DNA from: Curtobacterium sp. MMLR14_010
Lineage (GTDB): Bacteria; Actinomycetota; Actinomycetes; Actinomycetales; Microbacteriaceae
Assembly: GCF_001865015.1 (NCBI RefSeq)
Contig: NZ_MJGV01000057.1
Coordinates: 151,677 to 215,676, forward strand
DNA length: 64,000 bases
Direction of reading: 5' to 3'
Shown here: positions 25,207-33,892 of the stretch, piece after piece
Layout of the letters: each line of letters starts with the position of its first letter
Numbering within the stretch: position 1 is the stretch's first letter
The notes under the pieces: model-generated
What the model was told of the DNA's origin: nothing
Databases searched by the model: none
What the model saw: only the letters and a program-made list of their open reading frames with translations
Translations under genes and position numbers: made by a program

Positions 25207-25616
25207 TCACTTCGTCTGGTGTCGCGGCTTCTCAGCGACGATCGGGGGGTCGAGCAGGTCCGGCTCCGCGATGTCCCACCCGGCGGCGATCGCCTCGGCG
25301 GAGTTGCGCCAGGCCTGCATCTCCAGCAGGAGCTTCCGGGGCTGTCGGAGTGAGAACGACCCCCGAGCCACCTCGACGATCTCCGTGGCGAACCGCTGCT
25401 GGTCAGCGCGGCTCAGCAGCTTCAGCCAGGGGTAGGGGATCGCCAGGCGGTCGTGCAGCGGCAGCGACTCGTTGACGGTGACCGCGGCGATGAGCTGTGC
25501 GGCGATGTCGAGGACGGCCTCGTCGTCGTCGGACCGCTCCTTCGTCGTCAGGACGAGCGGAGCACCGTCGCGTCGAGTGACAGCGCGGACCGCCGCCGTC
25601 AGGACTGCGCGGGCTG
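25207..25616 (-). pseudogene. 5'-truncated antitoxin-like gene (Phd/prevent-host-death C-terminal region)
   Basis: Reading leftwards from the 3' end of the SDR gene, an open frame gives RRDGAPLVLTTKERSDDDEAVLDI... and ends HQTK-stop at 25207-25209, about 130 codons. It looks like real protein (amphipathic helices, no low complexity) and resembles the C-terminal half of actinobacterial prevent-host-death antitoxins. No ATG, GTG or TTG start is present in the frame ahead of the recognisable part; the frame simply runs into the SDR coding sequence. It is therefore probably a remnant whose 5' end was lost, although an unusual start cannot be excluded. No toxin gene is adjacent. Confidence 0.5.
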
Positions 25617-26366
25617 CCCGTTGCTCGCCGTGGTGCCGCCGTCCACGGGCAGGATCGCCCCGGTGATGAACGACGCCTCGTCACTGGCCAGGAAGAGCAC
25701 CGCCGCGGCGACCTCCTCCGCACGGCCCCCGCGGCCGAGGGCGATCCGCTCGGCGAACTCCTGCTTGAGGGCCTCGTCCTCGGCCTGCTCCTGGGTCATG
25801 TCCGTCCAGATGAGACCAGGCGCGACCGCGTTCACCCGGACGCCGGCGTGGCCGTTGTCGAGCGCGGCGGCCTTCGTGAAGTTCGACACCCCGCCCTTCG
25901 CCGCGTTGTAGGGGCTCATCCGCCAGTCGGCACCCTCACCCGACACGGACGAGGTGTTCACGATCGACCCCTTCGTCTCGCGGAGGAACGGCAGCGCCGC
26001 CCGGGTGCCGTAGAACACGCTCGACAGGTCGGTCTCGATCACGCGGCGCCACTCGTCCGTCGCGATGTCGGTGACGTCGCCGGACGTGAACGTACCCGCG
26101 TTGTTCACGAGCACGTCGACCCGGTCCCAGCGGTCGATCGCCGCGGCGACGACGGTCTCCCAGTCCTCCGGCGAGGCGACGTCAGCGCGCAGCACGACGA
26201 CGCGGTCGGTCGGCAGGTCGTCGCCGACCGCCCGGACCTTCTCCTCGACGCTGTCCACGAGGACCACCGAGGCCCCCTCGTCGACGAACGCCCTCGCCGT
26301 GGCCGCACCGATGCCGGAACCGGCCCCTGTCACGATCGCGACCTTGCCCTCGAACCGCTTGCCCAT
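25599..26366 (-). CDS. Short-chain dehydrogenase/reductase
   Basis: A 255-residue classical SDR. Cofactor motif TGAGSGIGAA near residue 14, NNAG in VLVNNAGTF near 91, catalytic Ser in NTSSVSGEG near 141 and Tyr-x3-Lys in SPYNAAKGG near 156 are intact, with the C-terminal FITGAILPVDGG. An Asp after the second strand (VLVDS) suggests NAD preference. Start ATG at 26366 is the natural SDR N-terminus. It follows the GH65 gene on the same strand, but a hairpin at 26505-26540 lies between. Confidence 0.94.
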   Translation of the reverse strand: MGKRFEGKVAIVTGAGSGIGAATARAFVDEGASVVLVDSVEEKVRAVGDDLPTDRVVVLRADVASPEDWETVVAAAIDRWDRVDVLVNNAGTFTSGDVTDIATDEWRRVIETDLSSVFYGTRAALPFLRETKGSIVNTSSVSGEGADWRMSPYNAAKGGVSNFTKAAALDNGHAGVRVNAVAPGLIWTDMTQEQAEDEALKQEFAERIALGRGGRAEEVAAAVLFLASDEASFITGAILPVDGGTTASNGQPAQS

Positions 26367-26504
26367 GGTGGATCCTCTCGTTGCACGTCCGTGCCCGGGA
26401 GAGACGCCATCGGCCCGATGGGCACAGCAGACCACCGTGCCCGCACCGGCCTGGACACGCGGCCAGGCGAGCGGACTGCCGGGGCCGAGCCGAGCCTCCA
26501 GACC

Positions 26505-26540
26505 GGTCCGAGCCGCGCACCGTGGTGCGCGACCCGGTCC
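26505..26540. terminator. Near-loopless hairpin downstream of the GH65 gene
   Basis: Arms 26505-26521 and 26524-26540 pair at 14 of 17 positions around a two-base GT gap; the inner eight pairs (CGCGCACC/GGTGCGCG) are perfect. It follows directly a GGAGGCTCG-core motif (26491-26506). Position nine bases after the GH65 stop suggests a terminator for the pgmB-GH65 unit. Confidence 0.6.
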
Positions 26541-26549
26541 GGGGAGCCG

Positions 26550-29066
26550 CTACGCGGTGGTGTCGTCCGAGTCCAGTTCGCGCTCGAGCGAGATGGTCGG
26601 GATCGACGCCGTGATCACCGAACCGTCCGCGCGGAGCGTGCCCTGGATGTCGCTCGTCGTCGGGGCGTGCCCGGACATGCGCGGTCCGTGGTGCGGGATC
26701 GGCACGACGGTCGGTGCGCCGGCCTCGATGTCGTACGGCTGGTTGTGCACCCACGCCGTGAAGCCGGACCCGGTCTCGACCGTGAACGTCATGCGCTCCT
26801 GCTCGAGGTCGATGCGCACGCGCGAGCCGTGCACCGTCAGGCGGTAGGTCAGGCGCTCCCACGACTCGGGCAGCCGCGGGTTGAACGACATCTTGCCGCC
26901 GTGGTCGCGCATGCCGCCGAAGCCGTTGACGAGCCCGCCCCAGATGCCTCCGGTCGACGCGATGTGCACGCCGTCGGTCGTGTTGCCGTGCAGGTCGGCG
27001 AGGTCGACGTAGAGCGCGGTGTGGAAGTACTGCTCGGCGAGCTCGTGGTAGCCGACCTCGGCCGCCATGATCGACTGCACCACGGCCGACAGCGTCGAGT
27101 CGCCGGTGGTGAGGGCGTCGTAGTAGTCGAAGTCGCGGCGCTTCTCGGCCGGGGTGAACTCGTGGCCCTGCAGGAACAGCGCCAGCACCACGTCGGCCTG
27201 CTTGAGCACCTGGAAGCGGTAGATCACGAGCGGGTGGTAGTGCAGCAGCAGCGGGCGCTTGGACTCGGGGGTCCGCTCGAGGTCCCAGAGTTCCTTGTCG
27301 AGGAACTGAGCGTCCTGCGGGTGGATGCCACGGTGCGGGTCGAAGGGGATCTCCATCGACTCGGCGGCGTGCTCCCAGTCGACGATCTCGGACTCCTCGA
27401 GCCCGGTGCGCCGGACCATGCGGGCGTACTCGCCCGGGTCGTCGACGCTGAGCTGCCGACACGCGTTGACCGCGAACCACAGGTTCGCCCTGGCCATCAC
27501 GTTCGTGTACATGTTGTCGTCGACGACGGTCGTGTACTCGTCCGGACCGGTGACGCCGTCGATGTGGAACTTCTGGTCGCCGTTCGAGCGCCAGAAGCCG
27601 AGGTCCTCCCACAGCCGGGCGGTCTCGACGAGGATGTCGATCGCTCCACGCTTCAGGAACTCGGTGTCGCCGGAGGCCCGGACGTACTGCATCAGCGCAT
27701 GGGCGATGTCCGCGTCGATGTGGTACTGCGCGGTGCCGGCGGCGTAGTACGCGCTGGACTCCTCGCCGTTGATCGTGCGCCACGGGAACAGGGCGCCGTG
27801 CTGGTTCAGCTCGCGGGCCCGGGCGCGCGCGGAGTCGAGCATGTTGTAGCGGAACCGCAGCGCGTTGCGCGCGACGATCGGCGCCGTGTAGCTGAGGAAC
27901 GGGAGGACGTAGATCTCCATGTCCCAGAAGTAGTGCCCGCCGTAGCCGGAGCCGGTGACGCCCTTGGCGGCGATCCCATGACCGTCGGTGCGGGCCGTCG
28001 CCTGCGCGAGCATGTAGAGGTTCCAGCGGACAGCCTGCTGGATCTCCGGCTGCCCGGCGATCTCGACGTCGCTGCGCGCCCAGTAGTCGTCCATCCACGT
28101 GCGCTGCTTGGCGAAGGTCTCCTCCACCGTCTCGGCGTGCGCGCGGTCGAGCGTGCGGTCGCAGCGGTCAGCGAGTTCACGCGCCGGCACCCCGCGGGAG
28201 GTGTGGTAGACGATGTTCTTGGTCAGGCGGATTGGCTGGCCGGCCTTGGCCTGCACCCGGTAGACGTGCTTGGCGAGGTCGTCCTCGATCGAGGAGGACT
28301 CGTCCCACGCGTTCTCGGTCTCGAGTCGGTGCTCGACGCCGACGCAGATGGTCATGCCCGAGCTCTTGGCCTGGTAGCCGAGCAGGGAGCGCGTCGCCGT
28401 GTTCCGCTTCAGCCGCGGCTCGAGCACGCGCTCGCTGAAGGTCTCGGCCTTGCGCGGGTCGAACGCCGAGGCCGTCGCGGCCGCTCGCATGCCGGCGTGG
28501 TACTCGTCGACGACGTCCTGCCGGTTGAGGATCTGGCTGGAGAGCAGGATCGATGCGTCGTGGTCGAGCATCGTGACCTCGTAGTCGACGACGGCGAGGT
28601 GTCGATCCGTGAACGACACCAGGCGACGCGACCGGATCAGGACGCGCTTGCCCGACGGCGTCGACCACTCGGTCTCGCGCAGCAGGAACCCGCCGCGGAA
28701 GTCGAGTCGGCGCGTGTGGCGCAGGATGTCGGCCTCGGCGAGGACGAGGGGCTCGTCGTCCACGTACAGCCGGATCACCTTGGCGTCGGGCACGTTGATG
28801 ATCGTCTGCCCGGTCTTGGCGAAGCCGAAGGCGTCCTCGGCGTGCCGGATCGGCCAGGTCTCGTGGAAGCCGTTGATGTACGTGCCGTACTGCACGCCGC
28901 CGCGGCCCTCGTCGAGGTTGCCGCGCAGCCCGAGGTAGCCGTTGCCGACCGCGAAGTTCGTCTCCGCGACGCCCTGCTCGTCCGGGCTGTACTCGGTCTC
29001 GACGAGTGCCCACTCGTCGACCGGGTAGCGGACGCGGTCGAGGGGGTCCGAGGTGATGGGGTTCAT
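26550..29066 (-). CDS. Glycoside hydrolase family 65 disaccharide phosphorylase
   Basis: An 838-residue enzyme with the GH65 order: N-terminal beta-sandwich (ETNFAVGNGYLGLRGN near residue 35), linker helices, (alpha/alpha)6 barrel and a small C-terminal sheet. The catalytic acid Glu lies in GVTGPDEYTTVVDDN near residue 508, and the phosphate-binding region HIASTGGIWGGLVNGFGG near 705. No signal peptide, so it is intracellular. GH65 includes maltose, trehalose and kojibiose phosphorylases; specificity cannot be read by eye. pgmB 66 bases upstream converts the released beta-glucose 1-phosphate, fixing the pathway as phosphorolysis of an imported disaccharide. Confidence 0.95.
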   Translation of the reverse strand: MNPITSDPLDRVRYPVDEWALVETEYSPDEQGVAETNFAVGNGYLGLRGNLDEGRGGVQYGTYINGFHETWPIRHAEDAFGFAKTGQTIINVPDAKVIRLYVDDEPLVLAEADILRHTRRLDFRGGFLLRETEWSTPSGKRVLIRSRRLVSFTDRHLAVVDYEVTMLDHDASILLSSQILNRQDVVDEYHAGMRAAATASAFDPRKAETFSERVLEPRLKRNTATRSLLGYQAKSSGMTICVGVEHRLETENAWDESSSIEDDLAKHVYRVQAKAGQPIRLTKNIVYHTSRGVPARELADRCDRTLDRAHAETVEETFAKQRTWMDDYWARSDVEIAGQPEIQQAVRWNLYMLAQATARTDGHGIAAKGVTGSGYGGHYFWDMEIYVLPFLSYTAPIVARNALRFRYNMLDSARARARELNQHGALFPWRTINGEESSAYYAAGTAQYHIDADIAHALMQYVRASGDTEFLKRGAIDILVETARLWEDLGFWRSNGDQKFHIDGVTGPDEYTTVVDDNMYTNVMARANLWFAVNACRQLSVDDPGEYARMVRRTGLEESEIVDWEHAAESMEIPFDPHRGIHPQDAQFLDKELWDLERTPESKRPLLLHYHPLVIYRFQVLKQADVVLALFLQGHEFTPAEKRRDFDYYDALTTGDSTLSAVVQSIMAAEVGYHELAEQYFHTALYVDLADLHGNTTDGVHIASTGGIWGGLVNGFGGMRDHGGKMSFNPRLPESWERLTYRLTVHGSRVRIDLEQERMTFTVETGSGFTAWVHNQPYDIEAGAPTVVPIPHHGPRMSGHAPTTSDIQGTLRADGSVITASIPTISLERELDSDDTTA

Positions 29067-29132
29067 GCTGCTCCGTGGGAGAGGAGGTGGTCAGGGACGG
29101 CCTGGAGGCGCGGATCGCGCCCGGTGGTCCGC

Positions 29133-29918
29133 CTACGTCGTCGGGACGGCCGGCTCAGCCGGCCCAGCCGGCTCGGGCAGCTCGCCGATGAGGTCGGCGA
29201 GGTCCGTCACCACGACGTCCGCACCGTTCTCGCGCAGGGCGTCGGCACCGGCACCGCGGTCGACGCCGATGACCAGCCCGAAGGAGCCGTTCCGGCCGGC
29301 GGCCACCCCGCTCGTGGCGTCCTCGACCACGACGCACTCGGCGGCGGTCAGGCCGAAGCGGCTGGCGGCGTCGAGGTAGGTGTCCGGGGCGGGCTTGCCG
29401 GCCAGGGCGTCCTCCCGCGCGACCAGGCCGTCGATGACGACGGGGAAGCGCTCGAGGATGCCAGCGGTCCGGAGCACCGACTTGGCGTTGGCGGAGCTCG
29501 ACACCACCGCGACGGACAGGCCGGCGTCGATGGCGGCGACGAGGAAGCGCAGCGCCCCCGGGTAGGGCTCGACGCCGTGCTCGGTCAGCTCGGCGGTGAA
29601 CTCCGCGTTCTTCCGGTTGCCGAGCCCGCAGACGGTGTCCTGGTCGGGGTCGTCGTCCGGGGTGCCCTGCGGCAGCTCGATGTCCCGGGCGTCGAGGAGC
29701 GAGCGGACGCCGTCGTAGCGCGGCTTGCCGTCGATGTACGCGAAGTAGTCCTGCTCCGTGTACGGCGCGACGCCGTGCGCGGCGAGGTACGGCGTGAACA
29801 GGCGGCTCCAGGCGCGCATGTGCACGTCGGCCGTGGGCGTGAGGACGCCGTCGAGGTCGAAGAGGAGTGCCCGCGCATCGGCGAGGCGCACAGGGGCGGA
29901 CCGGTCTGACGACGTCAT
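29133..29918 (-). CDS. pgmB: Beta-phosphoglucomutase-like HAD enzyme
   Basis: A 261-residue HAD protein. Motif I ALLFDLDGVLTPTADVH near residue 17, then the cap with YIDGKPRYDGVRSLLDARDI typical of the maltose/trehalose phosphorylase-associated beta-phosphoglucomutase, motif II VVSSSANAKSVL, GKPAPDTYL and motif IV VVVEDATSGVAAG. It converts beta-glucose 1-phosphate to glucose 6-phosphate. Slightly longer than the classic ~220 residues, as usual for the actinobacterial form, and ending in a Pro/Ala tail. It is the first gene of the operon with GH65. The ATG at 29918 follows GGAAGGTGTGTCC. Confidence 0.93.
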   Translation of the reverse strand: MTSSDRSAPVRLADARALLFDLDGVLTPTADVHMRAWSRLFTPYLAAHGVAPYTEQDYFAYIDGKPRYDGVRSLLDARDIELPQGTPDDDPDQDTVCGLGNRKNAEFTAELTEHGVEPYPGALRFLVAAIDAGLSVAVVSSSANAKSVLRTAGILERFPVVIDGLVAREDALAGKPAPDTYLDAASRFGLTAAECVVVEDATSGVAAGRNGSFGLVIGVDRGAGADALRENGADVVVTDLADLIGELPEPAGPAEPAVPTT

Positions 29919-30101
29919 GGACACACCTTCCAGGGAGTCGTGTCGAACGAGTGGTGCGCCCGAGTCTAGGACCGCTCCAGGCGCCGCGTGGCACTCGGAG
30001 CCACCCCTGTGGAGAGAGTTCACCGACGGTGGAGAACGTGCTCGTGACTGTGAGGGCGCGCAGAGGACAACCGGTTCGCTCATCGTGACGAAGGGGACAC
30101 G

Positions 30102-31448
30102 ATGACCGACACCACCGACCGCGCCGTCGACGGGCAGGGCTCGAAGCTCCGTCAGGCGATCACCGGGCCACTGCTCTACCTGTTCATCCTCGGGGACGTC
30201 CTCGGCGCCGGCATCTACGCGCTGATGGGCACGCTCTCGAAGGACGTCGGCGGGGCGCTCTGGGCACCGCTCGTGCTCGCGCTGCTGCTCGCGCTCCTGA
30301 CGGCGGGTTCGTACGCGGAGCTCGTGACGAAGTACCCGAAGGCCGGTGGCGCCGCGATCTTCGCCGAGCGCGCCTACAAGGTGCCGATCGTGTCGTTCCT
30401 GGTCGGGTTCTGCATGCTCGCCGCCGGTGTCACGAGTGCTGCGGGCCTGTCGCTCGCCTTCGCCGGGGACTACCTCGGCACGTTCGTCGACCTGCCGCCC
30501 GTGCCGACCGCCATCGTGTTCCTGGCGCTCGTCGCGTGCCTGAACGCCCGCGGGATCTCGGACTCGCTGAAGAGCAACGTCGTGATGACGATCATCGAGG
30601 TCTCCGGCCTGGTGATCGTCATCGTCGCGGTCGCCGTCATGATGGGCGGCGGGGGCGGTGACGTCTCGCGGATCGGTCAGTTCCCGTCCGAGGCGAACCC
30701 GGCACTCGCCACGCTGAGCGCCGCGATCGTCGCCTACTACTCGTTCGTCGGCTTCGAGACCTCCGCCAACGTCGCGGAGGAGGTCCGCGAGCCCCGCAAG
30801 GTCTACCCGCGGGCCCTGTTCGGCGCCCTCGCCACCGCCGGCGTCGTCTACGTGCTCGTCGGCCTGGCGAGTGCCATCGCCCTGCCCTCCTCGGAGCTGC
30901 AGAAGTCCTCGGGCCCGCTGCTCCAGGTCGTCGCGGCCACGGGCGTGCCGGTCCCGGACTGGGTGTTCAGCCTCATCGCCCTCGTCGCCGTCGCGAACGG
31001 TGCACTCCTGACGATGATCATGGCGAGCCGCGTGACCTACGGCATGGCCGAGCAGCGCCTGCTGCCGACCGTGCTCGGCAGGGTCCTGCCGAACCGGAAG
31101 ACGCCGTGGACGGCCATCGTCGCGACGACCGTCGTGGCGATGCTGCTGACGCTCGTCGGCGACGTCGGCACCCTCGCCGAGACCGTCGTGCTGCTGCTGC
31201 TCTTCGTGTTCATCAGCACCAACGTCGCCGTGCTCGTCCTGCGGCGCGACCGCGTGGAACACGACCACTTCCGGGTGTGGACCTTCGTCCCCGTGCTCGG
31301 CGTGCTGTCGTGCATCCTGCTGCTCACCCAGCAGAGCGGGCAGGTGTGGCTGTACGCGGCGATGCTGCTCGCGGTCGGCGTCGTCCTCTCCCTGGTGGCG
31401 CGGATCAGTGGAGGCCGGACGCGCGGAGACCGTCGACCCACCGCGTGA
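30102..31448 (+). CDS. APC-superfamily amino-acid permease
   Basis: A 448-residue permease with about 12 transmembrane segments. The first segment GPLLYLFILGDVLGAGIYALMG has the APC unwound GAGIY loop, and YYSFVGFETSANVAEEVREP near residue 212 is the conserved TM6 region. Substrate is unknown; related proteins move amino acids or polyamines. A good ribosome site (AAGGGGACACG) precedes the ATG. Its last 44 bases overlap the convergent hydrolase gene, an unusually long 3' overlap. Divergent from pgmB with 183 bases between. Confidence 0.92.
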   Translation: MTDTTDRAVDGQGSKLRQAITGPLLYLFILGDVLGAGIYALMGTLSKDVGGALWAPLVLALLLALLTAGSYAELVTKYPKAGGAAIFAERAYKVPIVSFLVGFCMLAAGVTSAAGLSLAFAGDYLGTFVDLPPVPTAIVFLALVACLNARGISDSLKSNVVMTIIEVSGLVIVIVAVAVMMGGGGGDVSRIGQFPSEANPALATLSAAIVAYYSFVGFETSANVAEEVREPRKVYPRALFGALATAGVVYVLVGLASAIALPSSELQKSSGPLLQVVAATGVPVPDWVFSLIALVAVANGALLTMIMASRVTYGMAEQRLLPTVLGRVLPNRKTPWTAIVATTVVAMLLTLVGDVGTLAETVVLLLLFVFISTNVAVLVLRRDRVEHDHFRVWTFVPVLGVLSCILLLTQQSGQVWLYAAMLLAVGVVLSLVARISGGRTRGDRRPTA

Positions 31449-32148
31449 CGGCGGCGGCGATCTCGGCGCGGGCCTGGGCGCGCGGGACCGTCGCGGTGCG
31501 GTCGCCCGGCTGCGCGCCGTACGCCCCGAAGTCCGCGTGGTTGACCCCCTGCAGCTCGGTCATCGTCGCGTTCGCGGGCAGCCGGTCGCGGGCGGCGTCG
31601 ACCTTGGCCGGTGTCGAGAGCCCGTCGCGGGACCCGGACACGCTCAAGACGTCCAGCTCCGACCCGGACAGGTCGTTCGCGCAGTAGCTGCCGAACAGCA
31701 GCAGTCCGGCGACCTCGGGGCCGTCCGCCAGCTGACATGCCCGGACGCCACCGAGGGAGTGCCCGCCGACGGCCCAGGTCTGGACGGCCGGCGCGTGGGC
31801 CTCGAACGTCGAGAGCGGCCGCGGGTCGAAGAAGGCCAGGTTGAGCGTCGGCTTCGTGATGACGACCGTCGTCCCGGCGGCGACGACCTGCCGGAACGAC
31901 GCCATGTAGGCGTACGCGTCGACCTTCGCACCGGGGATGAACACCACGCCGATGCCGTTCGCGCTGCCGGTCGGCGTCATCACCACGGCGTCGCCGGCGT
32001 CCCGCACGGCCACGCGGTCGTCGCGCCAGACCTGCAGCGCGGCGGCACGGGTGCCCTGCATGACGATGTTCGCCCAGACGAGGAAGACCACGACCAGGAC
32101 GAGCACCACCGCCACGGCCCAGGCGGTCCATCGGCGTGCTCGGCTCAT
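31405..32148 (-). CDS. Membrane-anchored alpha/beta hydrolase (chlorophyllase-like fold)
   Basis: A 247-residue protein with an N-terminal membrane anchor (WTAWAVAVVLVLVVVFLVWAN) and an extracytoplasmic alpha/beta-hydrolase domain. The elbow GGHSLGG near residue 128 holds the serine; the histidine is likely in GVNHADFGAYG near 200. The same architecture is common in Gram-positive cell-envelope hydrolases of unknown substrate. The ATG overlaps the stop of the upstream fusion gene as ATGA, so they are co-translated. Its 3' end overlaps the convergent permease. Confidence 0.87.
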   Translation of the reverse strand: MSRARRWTAWAVAVVLVLVVVFLVWANIVMQGTRAAALQVWRDDRVAVRDAGDAVVMTPTGSANGIGVVFIPGAKVDAYAYMASFRQVVAAGTTVVITKPTLNLAFFDPRPLSTFEAHAPAVQTWAVGGHSLGGVRACQLADGPEVAGLLLFGSYCANDLSGSELDVLSVSGSRDGLSTPAKVDAARDRLPANATMTELQGVNHADFGAYGAQPGDRTATVPRAQARAEIAAAVTRWVDGLRASGLH

Positions 32149-33104
32149 CCTGCGTCCTCGGTTCGGCGTGCGGTGATCGTGAACGACCCGTCGTCCGAGG
32201 CTGCCCGGACGACGACGTCATCCCAGCCGGCAGCGGCGACGTCGGCCGCGAGGGCGTCGTCGATCCGTTGCACCGTCACGGCGAGGACCCCGCCCGGACG
32301 CACGGCCACGAGGGCACGGCGGAGCACCCCACGGAGCTCCGCCCGCCGAACGTGGCGCAGCAGTCCGGTCGCGAAGACGGCGTCGAACGGTCCGCCGAAG
32401 ACCCCGGTGCGGACGTCGAGCACCCGCGCACCGTGGCCGTCGGCCCGCAGTTCGTCGACGAAGGTCCTGGCCCCGTCGGTGCGGTCGACACGGAACCCAG
32501 CGGCCTCGAGGGCGAGCGCGTCGCGCCCGGCCCCCGAGCCGAGTTCGAGCACGTGGGCACCCGGGTGGACCAGCCCGGCCAGCACGTCCACCAGCCTGGA
32601 GGCTCGTGGAGACCCCGGCAGGCCCGCCAGCGCCCGGTGCATCACGACCTCGTACCGGCCGTCGGGCAGGGCGTCACCGGGCACGTCCGAGTCGGCGAAA
32701 CCGAGGCGTGTGTAGGTCCGGCGGGCACGGGCGTTGTCGGGCATCACCGCGAGCTCGAGCACGGCGGCCCCGGTCTCGACGGCCCAGCGGGCGACGGCGT
32801 CGACGAGGGCGTCCGCGACACCGCGGCCACGCGCGGCGGGGGCGACCCACATCGAGATCAGCTCGGCGTGGTCGCCCTCCCCGGGGACGCCGCTCGCCAT
32901 GCCGACGGCGTGCTCTCCGTCGTACGCGACCAGGTCGAGCGCCCCCGGGATCGACAGCCGGGTGCGCCAGCGGTCCTCCGGCGCGTCCGACCAGTCGGCG
33001 AGCCGTGAGCCGAAGGCATCGGGGGCGTCCGCGAGGGCCGCCAGCCGGACCGGCCGCCACTGCTGCCAGTCGTCGGCGGTCATGGCCCGCAGCGTGATCG
33101 TCAC
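32145..33104 (-). CDS. GNAT acetyltransferase fused to a class I SAM methyltransferase
   Basis: A 319-residue fusion. Residues 1-155 are GNAT: the acetyl-CoA loop is VAPAARGRGVADALV near 86 and the C-terminal strand NARARRTYTRLGF near 124. Residues ~168-310 are a Rossmann methyltransferase: VLELGSGAGRDALALEAAG near 187 (SAM motif I) and later VRPGGVLAVTV. The linker LAGLPGSPRASRLVDVL encodes a dispersed motif copy (32591-32606). Such fusions are uncommon; a role in modifying a small molecule or protein N-terminus is possible but unknown. It is co-translated with a membrane hydrolase. Confidence 0.85.
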   Translation of the reverse strand: MTITLRAMTADDWQQWRPVRLAALADAPDAFGSRLADWSDAPEDRWRTRLSIPGALDLVAYDGEHAVGMASGVPGEGDHAELISMWVAPAARGRGVADALVDAVARWAVETGAAVLELAVMPDNARARRTYTRLGFADSDVPGDALPDGRYEVVMHRALAGLPGSPRASRLVDVLAGLVHPGAHVLELGSGAGRDALALEAAGFRVDRTDGARTFVDELRADGHGARVLDVRTGVFGGPFDAVFATGLLRHVRRAELRGVLRRALVAVRPGGVLAVTVQRIDDALAADVAAAGWDDVVVRAASDDGSFTITARRTEDAG

Positions 33105-33188
33105 GCCCCGACGCTAGCGCTTCCCGCGCCACCCGGGCTGGACTCCCGCCCCGCACCCGGCCCGCACGGCGACCACGCGACACGACGA

Positions 33189-33230
33189 CGGCCCGACGTC
33201 CCCGGCCGGCAGCCGGGGCCCGTCGGGCCG
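33189..33230 (-). terminator. Strong hairpin downstream of hxlA
   Basis: CGGCCCGACG pairs with CGTCGGGCCG, and inside it CCCCGGC pairs with GCCGGGG, giving 17 pairs around a small bulge and a five-base loop. It starts 17 bases after the hxlA stop on the same strand and is the probable end of the hxlB-hxlA transcript. Confidence 0.7.
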
Positions 33231-33246
33231 ATCGTGGTGGGGTGGG

Positions 33247-33873
33247 TCAGGCCGTGATGGCCGCGCGGATCTCCGCGGCGGCAGCGCCGACGTCCGACGC
33301 GCTGTAGATCGCGCTGCCGGCGACGGCCACGCGTGCGCCGGCCTCCTGCACGGATGCGACGGACGAGGCGTTCACGCCACCGGCGACGGAGAACGGCACG
33401 CCGGACTCCTTGCCGGCGTCGAGGAGCTTCGAGAAGGTGAAGCCCTCCTCTGCCTGCTCGTCGAGACCGGCGTGCATCTCGACGAACTCGGCGCCCATCT
33501 CGGTGACCTCGCGGGCACGGGCGGCCTTGTCGGAGACGCCGATCAGGTCGACGACGATGCCCTTGCCGTGGGCCTTCGCGGCCTTGACGGCACCGGCGAT
33601 GGTGCTGTCACCGGCGACGCCGAGCACGGTGACCAGGTCGGCGCCGGCGGAGAAGGCGATGTCGGCCTCGAGCTCGCCGGCGTCCATCGTCTTGAGGTCG
33701 GCGAACACGATCTTGTCCGGGTGGGCTTCCTTGATCGCGGTGACGGCGGAGAGGCCGGCGGCCTTGATCAGCGGCGTGCCGAGCTCGATGATGTCGACGT
33801 GCGGCGCGGCCGCGGCGGCGAGCTCGAGGGCCTTCTCGGTGGTCAGGGTGTCCATGGCGAACTGGAGCTGCAT
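33247..33873 (-). CDS. hxlA: 3-hexulose-6-phosphate synthase
   Basis: A 208-residue TIM-barrel aldolase of the OMP decarboxylase suprafamily: QLQFAMDTLTTEKAL at the start, the metal/acid motif FADLKTMDAG (D-x-K-x-x-D) near residue 58, and the phosphate-binding end VAGGVNASSV...VAGSAIY. It condenses formaldehyde with ribulose 5-phosphate, the first step of the ribulose monophosphate pathway, or runs in reverse to supply pentoses. hxlB lies 19 bases upstream and makes the next step, so the pair is complete. Confidence 0.95.
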   Translation of the reverse strand: MQLQFAMDTLTTEKALELAAAAAPHVDIIELGTPLIKAAGLSAVTAIKEAHPDKIVFADLKTMDAGELEADIAFSAGADLVTVLGVAGDSTIAGAVKAAKAHGKGIVVDLIGVSDKAARAREVTEMGAEFVEMHAGLDEQAEEGFTFSKLLDAGKESGVPFSVAGGVNASSVASVQEAGARVAVAGSAIYSASDVGAAAAEIRAAITA

Positions 33874-33892
33874 GAGTGTGCCTTTCAGTGGT

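Noticed and set aside
25848..29909. 1,353-codon open frame opposite the SDR, GH65 and pgmB genes
   Set aside because: It is open only because GC-rich antisense codons avoid stops. The three genes beneath have catalytic motifs and normal starts.
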